A stretch of 64,000 nt of DNA from Agromyces flavus (GTDB taxonomy: Bacteria > Actinomycetota > Actinomycetes > Actinomycetales > Microbacteriaceae): NCBI RefSeq assembly GCF_900104685.1, contig NZ_LT629755.1, positions 2,666,001 to 2,730,000 of the forward strand, read 5' to 3'. Shown here piece by piece: positions 17,850 to 26,734 of the stretch. Both the position numbers and the translations under genes were made by a program. Under the pieces are notes generated by a model. That model saw nothing but the letters and a program-made list of their open reading frames with translations. It was not told where the DNA came from and made no database searches. How positions within the stretch are numbered: the stretch's first letter is position 1; each line of letters opens with the position of its first letter.

Positions 17850-18604
17850 TGCCAGGCGTTGCTTCCGTTGACAGGGCGGGTGCCACTGTTGTCGGTGTTG
17901 TCGTTCTCGAGCGTCAGCCACATTTGGGCGTACTGCGCCGCTTCTCCTTCAGAGAACCATACCCAGCGCTCAACGTCTGGTGCGGACAAGGCGATAGTCA
18001 CCATGATGCTGTCACCTGCACCTTGACTCTGCTCTTCGCCGGTCTCAGGGTCGACGCCCGCCACCCCCTGGACCTTCGTGACGAGGACGCCGTGGAATGC
18101 GAACCGCGAGACGGGATTGACCACGTCCTCCTCGTCGCCGATCTCGTCGGGATCCGCAGTGCCGACCAGCCCGATCTTGTCGCCAGCCCGCACTTGACCA
18201 CCGACAACGCGATCGGCCGGCAGAGTGAAGGAGACAAGTTGCATCCCCTCCGGAATCGGGACATCTCCTCGCGCCGCCAAATCAGCGGGATCGACGAAGC
18301 GAGCTGTGAGTAGCTGTTCGCCGGGCAGGATATCCGTGGCCGCAACCAGTCCCGCGAGCTCTTCCAGGTCGGTTACGTATCCTTCGGCCAGGTTGCGCTG
18401 AGGGATGGTGTCGACTCGCACCAACTCCTCAATTGATTCCCCCGCAGTGCCTTCGGCAATGGGCTCTTGGACGATGTACACCTCAGCAAGTTCCGCTCCT
18501 TCAGCAGCTCGCGCGTCGGCGCCTCGCACGTAAGTCACAAGCACGAAGGCGCCAGCGACGGCCAAGATGAGCGCGACGATCGCGCCGATGATTCGGGTCT
18601 TCAT
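17846..18604 (-). CDS. cpaB: Flp pilus assembly protein CpaB/RcpC
   Basis: A 252-residue protein with one N-terminal transmembrane helix (about 5-24, IIGAIVALILAVAGAFVLVTYV) and an extracytoplasmic SAF-type domain (AEVYIVQEPIAEGTAG to about 105). A RcpC-like domain follows with FTLPADRVVGGQVRAGDKIGLVGT. CpaB/RcpC proteins are thought to bind glycans and gate the pilus, though in Gram-positives there is no outer-membrane secretin to serve. The stop overlaps the next gene by 4 bp, and 44 bp separate it from the TadG-like gene upstream. Confidence 0.84.
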   Translation of the reverse strand: MKTRIIGAIVALILAVAGAFVLVTYVRGADARAAEGAELAEVYIVQEPIAEGTAGESIEELVRVDTIPQRNLAEGYVTDLEELAGLVAATDILPGEQLLTARFVDPADLAARGDVPIPEGMQLVSFTLPADRVVGGQVRAGDKIGLVGTADPDEIGDEEDVVNPVSRFAFHGVLVTKVQGVAGVDPETGEEQSQGAGDSIMVTIALSAPDVERWVWFSEGEAAQYAQMWLTLENDNTDNSGTRPVNGSNAWQ

Positions 18605-18648
18605 TCGGGTCCTTGCTGGAAGTGGTAAATCTCCGGTAGTGAGGCGAC

Positions 18649-19716
18649 TCAGTCGATCAAGCGCGCAACCGTCAGTCCTCCGTCGGGCGAGCCATCACCA
18701 AGGTCGAAGTCCTCGCCGATCGCGACGTACCTCACGAAGTAGCCTTGAAGCCCAAACTCGCCGCCCTTGAAGCCGGGTGACTTGGATTCTCCGGGGAGAT
18801 AGCAATCGCTACCGCTCTTCACGCCGGGCAGTTCGCACTTGCCGCTGGCGACGTGGTAGCCAGTCACCTTGAATGCCGCGAACCGGCTGATCATGTAGCT
18901 GCCGCCGCTGCCACCGCTACCCGCGGTGTACGAATCGTACAGCGGAATCAGAACGGTCTTTCCAAGCAGCTTCGAGATGTAATCGTCGGGGCATCCGCCT
19001 GCCTTGGTGTCCGAGCTCCCGGGCACACCATCTTCTGGAACGTCCACTTCCACGATGACTTCGCAATCGGGCACGCCATCACCCGTGACGTCGTCGCCCT
19101 CCAGCCACCCAAAGCCACCTGGGTAACCAGCTGGGCAGTTCGCGGGCTTCTTGTCACCATTGCCCGGACCGATCAGCAGCAGAATGAACGGATCACCCGA
19201 GGGTTCACTTCCCGGATCGAACCGATTCGTCAACTCGCATTCCGCTACCGCGAGGGGGATCGTCGAACCCTTTTCAGGCGATCCCCACTCCGCGGTCGCG
19301 CGAGCTCGAACGGTGGTGTGGTTCGGGTCCTCATCGGAGTCGACCAACGAGGCAAACAAGTGGGGAAATTCCGCTGCAGCAGCGACGGTGATCAAGTTGT
19401 TCGCGAGATCAAGGGACTCGATCTCAGCTGAACCGGGTACTGGTGTACCCGCGTTCTGACCGATGAGCACATTGCTCGCGTCCGCACTTGACGCCGCAGT
19501 GCAGAGGGCCTCGTCCTCTGCGCACATCTTCGCGGCCGCGAGCACGGCGGCGTCCGCTCCCTGCTGCAACTGAGTTCGCTCGGCGTGCTGGGCCCCCAGG
19601 TCGACGGCGAGGGCTGCGAAACCCATCATCGGTACAAGGAGCATTGCGATGAGGACGGCATTGGCACCTCGTTCGTCCCTGCGAAGCCTTGCGATGACAG
19701 ACTTCAACCGTTGCAT
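18649..19716 (-). CDS. TadG-like pilus assembly protein with putative Flp-pilus N-terminal domain
   Basis: A 355-residue protein beginning with a basic stretch and the TadE/TadG-type motif DERGANAVLIAMLLVPMMGFAALAVDLGAQ, a pseudopilin-like transmembrane helix at about 18-40. A large extracellular region rich in Gly, Asp, Ser and Cys follows, in which cysteines pair as in CAEDEALC and CELPGVKSGSDCYLPG. It resembles actinobacterial minor pseudopilins of Tad loci rather than proteobacterial TadG with a von Willebrand domain. It overlaps tadE by 13 bp. Confidence 0.78.
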   Translation of the reverse strand: MQRLKSVIARLRRDERGANAVLIAMLLVPMMGFAALAVDLGAQHAERTQLQQGADAAVLAAAKMCAEDEALCTAASSADASNVLIGQNAGTPVPGSAEIESLDLANNLITVAAAAEFPHLFASLVDSDEDPNHTTVRARATAEWGSPEKGSTIPLAVAECELTNRFDPGSEPSGDPFILLLIGPGNGDKKPANCPAGYPGGFGWLEGDDVTGDGVPDCEVIVEVDVPEDGVPGSSDTKAGGCPDDYISKLLGKTVLIPLYDSYTAGSGGSGGSYMISRFAAFKVTGYHVASGKCELPGVKSGSDCYLPGESKSPGFKGGEFGLQGYFVRYVAIGEDFDLGDGSPDGGLTVARLID

Positions 19717-20120
19717 GGCATTGCCCCTGTCGCTTTGAGATCAAAATCGGCGCTGAGAAGCGTCCCGAACCACTGGGTGATGGAGCCCGGGGCGACCGTG
19801 ATCTCCGACGTCGCAACTCCGGATGTCGCACAAGTCGCCTTGACGTCTACGGTTGCCGCGGTCCAGTCCACGAAGCCCGGAATCTTCTTAGACTCCGCTT
19901 CGGACTTCGTCTCGAGGGTGCCGATCCCTGCAACGTCCAGGTCTGGCTCGTAATGAACTGCTGCATACCGCGCACCGACCGCGGCACCGCTCGTGATTGT
20001 CGCCTGAATGTTCCAAAGGCGCGAGAATTCGAAGATCGTGATCAGGAGCATGATCACCAACGGGAACATTAACGCGAACTCGACGGCCGCGGCGCCCCGC
20101 TCGTTCTCGCTCGAACGCAT
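19704..20120 (-). CDS. tadE: TadE-like minor pseudopilin
   Basis: A 138-residue protein with the TadE motif ERGAAAVEFALMFPLVIMLLITIFEFSRLW. It has a short basic leader, a Gly-Ala processing site, Glu at +5 of the mature protein, and one hydrophobic helix. The rest is a small extracytoplasmic domain with a Cys pair (about 97 and 136). It would be processed by the prepilin peptidase and incorporated as a minor subunit. It lies 71 bp downstream of flp and overlaps the TadG-like gene. Confidence 0.84.
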   Translation of the reverse strand: MRSSENERGAAAVEFALMFPLVIMLLITIFEFSRLWNIQATITSGAAVGARYAAVHYEPDLDVAGIGTLETKSEAESKKIPGFVDWTAATVDVKATCATSGVATSEITVAPGSITQWFGTLLSADFDLKATGAMPCNG

Positions 20121-20191
20121 AGGTCAACTCCCAATCGACGAGGGGGTTCGGGATGCGAACATCCCGAACCCCGCCCAAGTCTTGCTTAAGA

Positions 20192-20425
20192 CTATCCGGC
20201 GCCGCCGGCCGGTGCCGCCGGCGTGCCGACCTTGTCGCCCTGCAGACCCATCCAAGTGCCAACGTCCTTGACGAAGTCGTTGAGGATCGGAGTGAGCGCG
20301 ACGGCCGCGACGACGAGCGCAATCGCAACGAGACCGAGAACGAGAGCGTACTCGGTTGCGGTGGCGCCGTCCTCCGCACGGAGGGAGTTGAGGCGGGCCT
20401 GGGCCCGCGTGTACAGCTTGAGCAT
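20192..20425 (-). CDS. flp: Flp family type IVb major pilin
   Basis: A 77-residue prepilin. The leader MLKLYTRAQARLNSLRAEDG ends in Gly20; the mature protein begins ATATEYALVLGLVAIALVV with Glu at +5 and Tyr at +6, the Flp signature, and has a Gly/Pro/Ala-rich tail. The ATG at 20425 is preceded by GAAGGGTG; an upstream in-frame ATG at 20449 is less likely. As first gene of the operon it probably carries the promoter. A weak candidate is TTGCAC at 20472-20477 (minus strand), 17 bp from AGTATT. The 264-bp gap 20426-20689 holds no gene; a small inverted repeat (GGTCACG/CGTGACC) lies near 20548-20573. Confidence 0.9.
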   Translation of the reverse strand: MLKLYTRAQARLNSLRAEDGATATEYALVLGLVAIALVVAAVALTPILNDFVKDVGTWMGLQGDKVGTPAAPAGGAG

Positions 20426-20689
20426 GGTGACACCCTTCGGGTCGAACAAATACTTGGGGTGCCGCCCACCTGTGCAAGCGGCTTGATGAAGTTATCGGCG
20501 AAGCCAAACGGGGGGCCACGCCCCATTTCGGGGTTCCCTCGCATTGGGGGTCACGGTGGGGTACAGACGTGACCGAAACGTGATCTATGCGCTGCTATAG
20601 TCCGCGATTCGGGGTACACCGGTCCGCCAAGAGGGGGACATGGCCGATTTCGGTACTTGAACCCGGAACCTTGGCCCGCGGAATGGGGG

Positions 20690-21349
20690 TCAGGCTCCGA
20701 AGAGGAGCAAGGCCCCGATCGCGCCCGCGAGCATCGATGGACCGAACGGGATTGACTCCCGAAGGGTGGCCTGACGCAATAGCAGGGCGACCAACCCGAC
20801 CACGCCGCCGATGAGGAATCCCGCGAACACTCCGGCGATCCACACCGCCCACCCGAACCACCCGAGCGCAAGGCCGAGGGGGATCGCGAATTTCACGTCG
20901 CCCATGCCCATGCCGCTGGGTGAGATCAGCGCGAGCACGAAGTAGAGCAGAAACATCCCCGCAGCACCTCCGAACGCCCAGAGCAGACACCCCCACTCCC
21001 CCGTTAGCGCCGAAGCGAGCACGAGCAGCACGGCGACGAGGCCGAGAGTCGGGAGCAGCACCGCGTTCGGGAGGCGGTGCTCGGTGAGGTCCACGATCGA
21101 GAGCACGACTCCGGTGGCCATGAGCGCGAGGAGCGCCGGCAGCACGGGGTGGGCGCCGAAGCGCCAGGTGAGGAGCGCGAAGCCGACGGCGGTCGCGATC
21201 GCCGACGAGACGCGGAGGGTGCGAAGCGACATCCGCTTGTCTGAGGGGGTGTGGATGTTGCGGTCGGCCCAGATGGCCAGAGGCCACCAGCCGAGGATGG
21301 CGCCGAGGAGTGCCGCGCCCGCGACGAGGAGGGCGGGGGCGAGGGGCAT
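20690..21349 (-). CDS. Prepilin peptidase (A24 family)
   Basis: A 219-residue polytopic membrane aspartic protease. The two catalytic Asp residues are visible: VDLTEHRLPN (Asp at about 87) and GMGMGDVKFA (Asp at about 151). About six or seven transmembrane helices are predictable. Compared with PilD it lacks an evident zinc-type CxxC methyltransferase insert, so cleavage without N-methylation is possible (inference). It lies upstream of the Tad operon on the same strand but separated by 264 bp from flp, and is the obvious enzyme for Flp and TadE processing. I chose the ATG at 21349; the longer frame to 21430 is arginine-rich. Confidence 0.87.
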   Translation of the reverse strand: MPLAPALLVAGAALLGAILGWWPLAIWADRNIHTPSDKRMSLRTLRVSSAIATAVGFALLTWRFGAHPVLPALLALMATGVVLSIVDLTEHRLPNAVLLPTLGLVAVLLVLASALTGEWGCLLWAFGGAAGMFLLYFVLALISPSGMGMGDVKFAIPLGLALGWFGWAVWIAGVFAGFLIGGVVGLVALLLRQATLRESIPFGPSMLAGAIGALLLFGA

Positions 21350-21433
21350 GGAACGGAGCGTAGCGCGTGCGCCGGGTTTCGAGACGCGGCTTCGCCGCTC
21401 CTCAACCCTCACACCCGCTCCGCGCTTCAACCC

Positions 21434-23248
21434 TCACACATCGCCCTCGATGCGGAGGTACTCGTCGTAGAGCGAGAGCGCGTGCTCAGCGCCCTCGGCC
21501 TCGAGGCCGGCGCGCATCGTCTCGCGCGCCTCACGGGCCTGCGGCAGGGGCGGCAGAAGCGGGACGTCGCGGTCGCTGAGAAGCTGGATCACCGTCGGGC
21601 GGTCGGCCGCGAACGCGCGCCGCCACGCGCCGCCCACGTCCGAAGGCGAGTCGACGATCTCGCCGCGCAGGCCGAGCAACTCGGCGTAGCGCGCGTACGG
21701 GAAGCCGGGAAGCGCCTGGCTGGTCTCGAAGCGCGGCTCGCCCTCGACCTCGCGCTGCTCCCACGACACCTCGGCGAGGTCGCCGTTGTCGAGCACCAGT
21801 ACCACGAAGCGGGGGTCGTCCCACGACTCCCATCGATCGGCGACGGTGACGAGCTCGGCGATGCCGGTCATCTGCATGCCGCCGTCGCCCGCGAGCACCA
21901 CGGCGGGGCGGCCGGGGAAGGCGAGCTTCGCCGCGATGCCGTACGGGATGCCGCAGCCCATGCTCGCGAGCGTGCTGCAGAGGTGCGCGTCCGCGTTCTG
22001 CGGCAGGCGCAGCTGCCGCGCGTACCAGTAGACGACGCTGCCGACGTCGAGCGCGACGAGCGCGTCATCCGGCAGGTGGTCGTTCAGCGCGCGCACCGCG
22101 AACTCGGGGTTCACCGGGTCGGCGGATGTCTCGGCCCGCGCATCGGCGATGCGCCGCCACTCGCGCACGTGCTCGGCGACGCGGTCGCGCCATCCGTCGG
22201 TCTTCGTCAGCGGCAGTCGCACCGCCAGCTGGCGCACGGTCTCGCGCGCGTCGCCCACGAGCCCGACCTCGACGGGGTACCGGCGACCGATCGCGCGGCC
22301 GTCGAGGTCGACCTGCACCGCGCGCGCCTGCCCCGGCGCGGGGTAGAACTCGGTCCACGGGTCGCTCGAGCCGACGATGAGCAGCGTGTCGCACTCGGCC
22401 ATCACCCGCGCGCTCGCGGTCGTGCCGAGGTGGCCCATCGTGCCCGCGGCGAAGGGCAGCGACTCGTCGACGAGCGGCTTGCCGAGCAGGCTCGTGACGA
22501 CCGCGGCGCCGATGCGCTCGGCCAGCGCGATGAGGTCGTCGATCGCGCGCTGCGCGCCCTGGCCGATGAGCATCACCGGCCGCTCCGCTTCGGCGAGCAC
22601 GGCGGCCGCGCGCTCGAGCTCCCCCGGGTCGGGCAGCACGCGCGGCGAGCGATACCCGACGGCCGTCGTGATGTGTCCGTGCTCGGACGCGGGCTCCGCC
22701 GCCGGCTCGTTCTGTACGTCATGCGGCACGATCACGACCGTCGGCGAGCGGGTCGCGAGCGCGGTGCGCACCGCCTGGTCGATCGCGGCCGGCACCTGCT
22801 CGGGCGCGACGACCGTCGTCGAGTACTGGGCCGCGACATCCGCGAACAGCCGATGCAGGTCGACCTCCTGCTGGTACTCGGTGCCGAGCACCGAACGAAC
22901 CTGCTGGCCGACGATGGCGACCACCGGCGCCCCGTCGAGCTTGGCGTCGTACAGGCCGTTGAGCAGGTGGATGGCGCCGGGCCCCTGGGTCGCAGCAACG
23001 ACGCCGACCCGCCCGGTGTACTTCGCGTGGGCGACCGCCATGAACGCGGCGGTCTCCTCATGCCGGGCCTGCACGAACTCGGGCGCGTCGTCGGAGCGGC
23101 GCAGCGCCTGCATCACGCCGTTGATGCCGTCACCGCTGTAGCCGAAGATGCGGTCGACGCCCCACTCGACCAGCCGGGCGACGATGGCGTCGGCGACGGT
23201 GGGATCTTGGCTATCCTGCTCGTTGGGATCGTTCGTCGCTGGAGTCAT
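21434..23248 (-). CDS. Thiamine-pyrophosphate-dependent enzyme, pyruvate oxidase/PoxB-like
   Basis: A 604-residue member of the pyruvate oxidase/acetolactate synthase family. The N-terminal PYR domain has GYSGDGINGVMQAL and the TPP-activating Glu in QARHEETAAFM (about residue 64). A middle FAD/NAD-like domain (TMGHLGTTASARVM) and the C-terminal PP domain with AGDGGMQMTGIAELV and VLDNGDLAEVSWEQ follow. The likely reaction is oxidative decarboxylation of pyruvate to acetate with electrons to oxygen or quinone, but related TPP enzymes with other substrates cannot be excluded. No membrane-binding tail like that of E. coli PoxB is obvious. Monocistronic, with 84 bp to the prepilin peptidase. Confidence 0.85.
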   Translation of the reverse strand: MTPATNDPNEQDSQDPTVADAIVARLVEWGVDRIFGYSGDGINGVMQALRRSDDAPEFVQARHEETAAFMAVAHAKYTGRVGVVAATQGPGAIHLLNGLYDAKLDGAPVVAIVGQQVRSVLGTEYQQEVDLHRLFADVAAQYSTTVVAPEQVPAAIDQAVRTALATRSPTVVIVPHDVQNEPAAEPASEHGHITTAVGYRSPRVLPDPGELERAAAVLAEAERPVMLIGQGAQRAIDDLIALAERIGAAVVTSLLGKPLVDESLPFAAGTMGHLGTTASARVMAECDTLLIVGSSDPWTEFYPAPGQARAVQVDLDGRAIGRRYPVEVGLVGDARETVRQLAVRLPLTKTDGWRDRVAEHVREWRRIADARAETSADPVNPEFAVRALNDHLPDDALVALDVGSVVYWYARQLRLPQNADAHLCSTLASMGCGIPYGIAAKLAFPGRPAVVLAGDGGMQMTGIAELVTVADRWESWDDPRFVVLVLDNGDLAEVSWEQREVEGEPRFETSQALPGFPYARYAELLGLRGEIVDSPSDVGGAWRRAFAADRPTVIQLLSDRDVPLLPPLPQAREARETMRAGLEAEGAEHALSLYDEYLRIEGDV

Positions 23249-23361
23249 CGGGCCACGCTAGGCCGAGCGCCGAGCGGATGGCGCGGGGGTTGACACGTCG
23301 CGATCGCGGCGTGGCGGGCGGCATGACCATCGTTGCGCCCGCTCGCTGCCATGCTTGAGGC

Positions 23362-24093
23362 ATGGCGCAGCCCACTGACCTCCTGGCGGTCCTTGTCGAC
23401 GCTGACAATGTGCCGCCTTCGAAGATCGGTGCAGTGCTGGCCGAAGTCGCACGCTTCGGCACCGCCTCCGTGAAGAGGGTCTACGGCGACTGGACCAAGC
23501 CGAACTTGAGCAGTTGGAAGCCCGTCGCGAGTGAGCACGTGATCCAGCCGATGCAGCAGTTCGCCAACACGGTAGGCAAGAACGCCACTGACAGTGCTTT
23601 GATCATCGATTCGATGGACCTGCTGTACACGCGACGATTCCACGGGTTCTGCATCGTGTCGTCCGACAGCGACTTCACCCGCCTCGCGTCCCGTATTCGC
23701 GAAGAGGGTGTCACGGTCTTCGGCTTCGGGGAGCGGAATACGCCTGAAGCATTCCGCAACGCGTGCGACCGGTTCACGTATCTCGACGTGATCGATGAAC
23801 CCGCGGCGGAGAGCGCGGCTGTCGTGCCGACGCGCGTTCCGGGTCCGAAGCTGCGCAGCGATACGAAGCTCGTGCATGGGCTGCGGACGAGCGTCAGAAC
23901 CGCATCGGGAGAGGACGGTTGGGCGAACCTCTCCCCGGTGGGTCTCTTGATGCGGAAGCAGCATCCCGACTTCGACTCACGAAATTGGGGCTACGCGAAG
24001 CTTTCCGACCTTATTCGAGCGACGGAACTATTCATCATCGAGGCTCGAAGCGGCGGGCTGCAGGTACGAGACAAGAGGAAGAACGGCGACTGA
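23362..24093 (+). CDS. NYN domain protein with C-terminal OST-HTH/LOTUS domain
   Basis: A 243-residue protein. Residues 1-140 form a NYN (PIN-like) nuclease domain with acidic residues in LVDADNV and SSDSDFTRLA plus NATDSALIID, as in LabA/Limkain-type RNases. Residues about 165-235 resemble a LOTUS/OST-HTH RNA-binding domain (WANLSPVGLLMRKQHPDF, RNWGYAKLSDLI, VRDKRK). Known relatives are predicted or proven RNases, and some bacterial LabA proteins affect clock output. Its start ATG at 23384 or 23362 both fit; 23362 gives the complete domain. Codon use is milder than in neighbours. It is transcribed alone, divergent from the TPP enzyme gene. Confidence 0.85.
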   Translation: MAQPTDLLAVLVDADNVPPSKIGAVLAEVARFGTASVKRVYGDWTKPNLSSWKPVASEHVIQPMQQFANTVGKNATDSALIIDSMDLLYTRRFHGFCIVSSDSDFTRLASRIREEGVTVFGFGERNTPEAFRNACDRFTYLDVIDEPAAESAAVVPTRVPGPKLRSDTKLVHGLRTSVRTASGEDGWANLSPVGLLMRKQHPDFDSRNWGYAKLSDLIRATELFIIEARSGGLQVRDKRKNGD

Positions 24094-24120
24094 GCCTGGT
24101 CTCCACCGCCGCAGGAGGGG

Positions 24121-25500
24121 TCAGACCTCGCCGCGCGAGATACCGACCATCTCGTCGCGGGGCACGACCTTGATGCGGCGACGCTTCTCGGCCGCGCCGA
24201 GGGCCTGCTCGTGCTCGTCGAGGCGGTGCCATCCGTCGAGGTCGGTCCAGCGGATGCCGCGGGACTCGAGCATCTCGATCACCGACTCCTCGGACGGCGA
24301 CTCGGGCCGCCACCAGTTGCCGAGGTCGTTGATGACGTGCTTGATCGTCTCCATCGCGTCGGACTTGGTGTGGCCGATGAGGCCGACCGGGCCGCGCTTG
24401 ATCCAGCCGGTCGCGTAGACGCCGTACATCTGGCGCGACTGTCCGGTCTCCTTGTCGCGGATCAGCACCTGGCCCTCGTGGTTCGGGATGACGCCGAACT
24501 TCTTGTCGAACGGGATGCCAGGCAGCGGCGAACCGAAGTAGCCCACCGCGCGATACAGCGCCTGGATCGGGATCTCGCGGATCTCGCCGGTGCCGACGAC
24601 CCCGCCCTCACCGTCGGGCGCGGTGCGCTCGTACCGCAATGCGCCAACTCGGCCGGTGCCGTCGTCGACGACCTCGAGCGGCTTCGCGAAGAAGTGCAGG
24701 TGCAGCCGGCGCGACGCTTGTCCGGTTTCGCGCTTGCGCCATTGCTGCAGCACCTTGTCGATCACGAAGACCTGCTTGTTGCCGGCGACCGCAGCGCGCG
24801 CGGCGTCGTCGTAATCGAAGTCCTCGTCGTACACGATCATGTCGACGTCGCGCAGCTCGCCGAGCTCGCGCAGCTCGAGCGGCGTGAACTTCACGGAGGT
24901 CGGGCCGCGCCGCCCGAACACGTGCACGTCGGTCACGGGCGACTGCTGCAGCCCCGCGTAGACGTTCGCCGGGATCTCGGTCGGCAGGAGGTCTTCGGGG
25001 TGCTTCGAGAGGATCCGCGCGACGTCGAGCGCGACGTTGCCGTTGCCGATCACGCCGACCGACTGCGCCTCGAGCGGCCACTCGCGCGGGTAGTCGGGGT
25101 GGCCGTCGTACCAGCTCACGAAGTCGGCCGCGCCGTACGACCCCTTCAGGTGGGCGCCGGGGACGTGCAGCGACGCGTCGCGCACCGCGCCCGTCGCGAA
25201 GATCACCGCGTTGTAGTGCCGCTTGAGGTCGTCGAGCGTGATGTCGGTGCCGAAGCGCACGTTGCCGAAGATGCGGATGTCGCCCCTGTCCAGCACCTCG
25301 CGAAGGGCCGTGATGATGCCCTTGATGCGCGGGTGGTCGGGTGCGACGCCGTAGCGGACCAGGCCGTACGGGGCGGGCAGGTGATCGAACAGGTCGATCG
25401 AGACGTCGAAGTTCCGCTCGGCCTTCAGCAGGATGTCGGCGGCGTAGATGCCCGCCGGGCCTGCGCCCACGATCGCCAGGCGAAGCTTGTTCCTCGTCAC
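24121..25500 (-). CDS. FprA-type ferredoxin/flavodoxin-NADP+ reductase
   Basis: A 459-residue flavoprotein of the adrenodoxin-reductase type. FAD motif GAGPAGIYAADILL at about 12-25; PYGLVRYGVAPDHPRIK, a strong signature; NADP-binding GNGNVALDVARIL near 152; and GWIKRGPVGLIGHTKSDAMET near 380. It moves electrons between NADPH and ferredoxin, supporting P450s or biosynthetic reductases. Mycobacterial FprA is the closest characterised relative I recognise. It lies just before the polyprenyl diphosphate synthase on the same strand (45-bp gap), possibly cotranscribed with menaquinone genes. Confidence 0.91.
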   Translation of the reverse strand: MTRNKLRLAIVGAGPAGIYAADILLKAERNFDVSIDLFDHLPAPYGLVRYGVAPDHPRIKGIITALREVLDRGDIRIFGNVRFGTDITLDDLKRHYNAVIFATGAVRDASLHVPGAHLKGSYGAADFVSWYDGHPDYPREWPLEAQSVGVIGNGNVALDVARILSKHPEDLLPTEIPANVYAGLQQSPVTDVHVFGRRGPTSVKFTPLELRELGELRDVDMIVYDEDFDYDDAARAAVAGNKQVFVIDKVLQQWRKRETGQASRRLHLHFFAKPLEVVDDGTGRVGALRYERTAPDGEGGVVGTGEIREIPIQALYRAVGYFGSPLPGIPFDKKFGVIPNHEGQVLIRDKETGQSRQMYGVYATGWIKRGPVGLIGHTKSDAMETIKHVINDLGNWWRPESPSEESVIEMLESRGIRWTDLDGWHRLDEHEQALGAAEKRRRIKVVPRDEMVGISRGEV

Positions 25501-25545
25501 CAGTCCAGTCCTCCGGTCCTGTTCCGACGCTCGCGTTCGAACGTC

Positions 25546-26667
25546 CTAGCTCGAGCGCTCGACGATCGTGTCGGCGAAGCGCGTCAGCGCCTTCTTCACG
25601 CTGCCCTCGGGCACCGGCGCCAGCGCCGCGACGGCCTCGCGCGCCCAGCCGTGGGCCTCAGCGAGCGTAGCGCGCGTGGCCTCGTGCTCCCTCAGCTCGG
25701 CGACGAGTCCGTCGACCGTCGCGCGCGACGGCACGATGCGAGCCGCGAGCGTGTTCGTGTCGAGCGGGTCGCCGTCGTCGGCGGCAGGTCGCGGCAACAC
25801 GTCGCGACGGATGCGCTCGAGCAGGTCGGCGGACGCGACATCCGTCTTCGCGAGCTCTTCGAGCCGCAGCAGCGGCAGGGTGACGACGCCCGCCCGCAGG
25901 TCGGTGCCGGGCACCTTGCCCGTCTCCTGCGGCTGCGGCGACAGGTCGATCACGTCGTCGATGAGCTGGAAGGCGACGCCGATCTTCTCGCCGAACTCGA
26001 TGATGGGCGCCTCGAGCGCGGGGTCGGCGTTCGAGAACACGATGCCCGACTGCGCGGCCGCCGCGATGAGCGAGCCGGTCTTGTCGGCGAGCACCTGGAT
26101 GTAGTGCGCGATCGGGTCCTCGTCGGGGTCGGGTCCGACGGTCTCGTTGAGCTGGCCGAGCACGAGCCGCTCGAAGGTGTCGGCCTGCATGCGGATGGCG
26201 CGCTCCCCCAGCTTGGCCATGAGCTGGCTCGCGCGGGCGAACAGCAGGTCGCCCGTGAGGATCGCGACCGAGTTGCCCCACACCGTCTGCGCGCTCGGCA
26301 CGCCGCGGCGGCGCTCGGACTCGTCCATGACGTCGTCGTGGTACAGCGAGCCGAGGTGCGTGATCTCGATCGCCATCGCGGCGGTCACCACGTCGTCGAC
26401 GACACCGTCGCCGAGCTGCGCCGTGAGCAGGGTGAGCATCGGGCGCACGCGCTTGCCGCCCGCCTCGAGCAGGTAGCGCCCCGCGACATCCGCCACCTTG
26501 TCGGCGAAGCGCACCTCGTCGACGAGGCCCGTCTCGACGCGCTCGAGCCCGTCGTCGATCGCGCGAGCCATGGCCCGGTCGGCCGAGGATGCGAACACCC
26601 GCTCGCTGAGACCCAGGTTGGCCGCGAGGGTGGACCCGCGACGGACGACCGGATGGCTCGGATTCAC
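25546..26667 (-). CDS. Polyprenyl diphosphate synthase (menaquinone side chain)
   Basis: A 373-residue trans-prenyltransferase from GTG 26667. The first Asp-rich motif HDDVMD is at about 110-115, the second DDVID at about 237-241, and GGKRVRP near 70 binds diphosphate. It builds the long isoprenoid chain that MenA attaches to naphthoate. Chain length depends on residues before the first motif (SLYHDD, with small or bulky residues at -4/-5), which I cannot calibrate. The open frame extends to 26964 antisense to menG, but the added part is arginine/serine-rich and rejected. It is downstream of menG on the same strand. Confidence 0.9.
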   Translation of the reverse strand: MNPSHPVVRRGSTLAANLGLSERVFASSADRAMARAIDDGLERVETGLVDEVRFADKVADVAGRYLLEAGGKRVRPMLTLLTAQLGDGVVDDVVTAAMAIEITHLGSLYHDDVMDESERRRGVPSAQTVWGNSVAILTGDLLFARASQLMAKLGERAIRMQADTFERLVLGQLNETVGPDPDEDPIAHYIQVLADKTGSLIAAAAQSGIVFSNADPALEAPIIEFGEKIGVAFQLIDDVIDLSPQPQETGKVPGTDLRAGVVTLPLLRLEELAKTDVASADLLERIRRDVLPRPAADDGDPLDTNTLAARIVPSRATVDGLVAELREHEATRATLAEAHGWAREAVAALAPVPEGSVKKALTRFADTIVERSS

Positions 26668-26734
26668 GACGCCCAGCCTACCGAGAGCGAGCCGAGCGGA
26701 TGCTGCGAGCCTGTCGAACGCGGAGGGCCGTGCG

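Noticed and set aside
13174..21349. Prophage or conjugative element
   Set aside because: All genes fit a Tad/Flp pilus set; there are no phage structural, integrase or relaxase genes.
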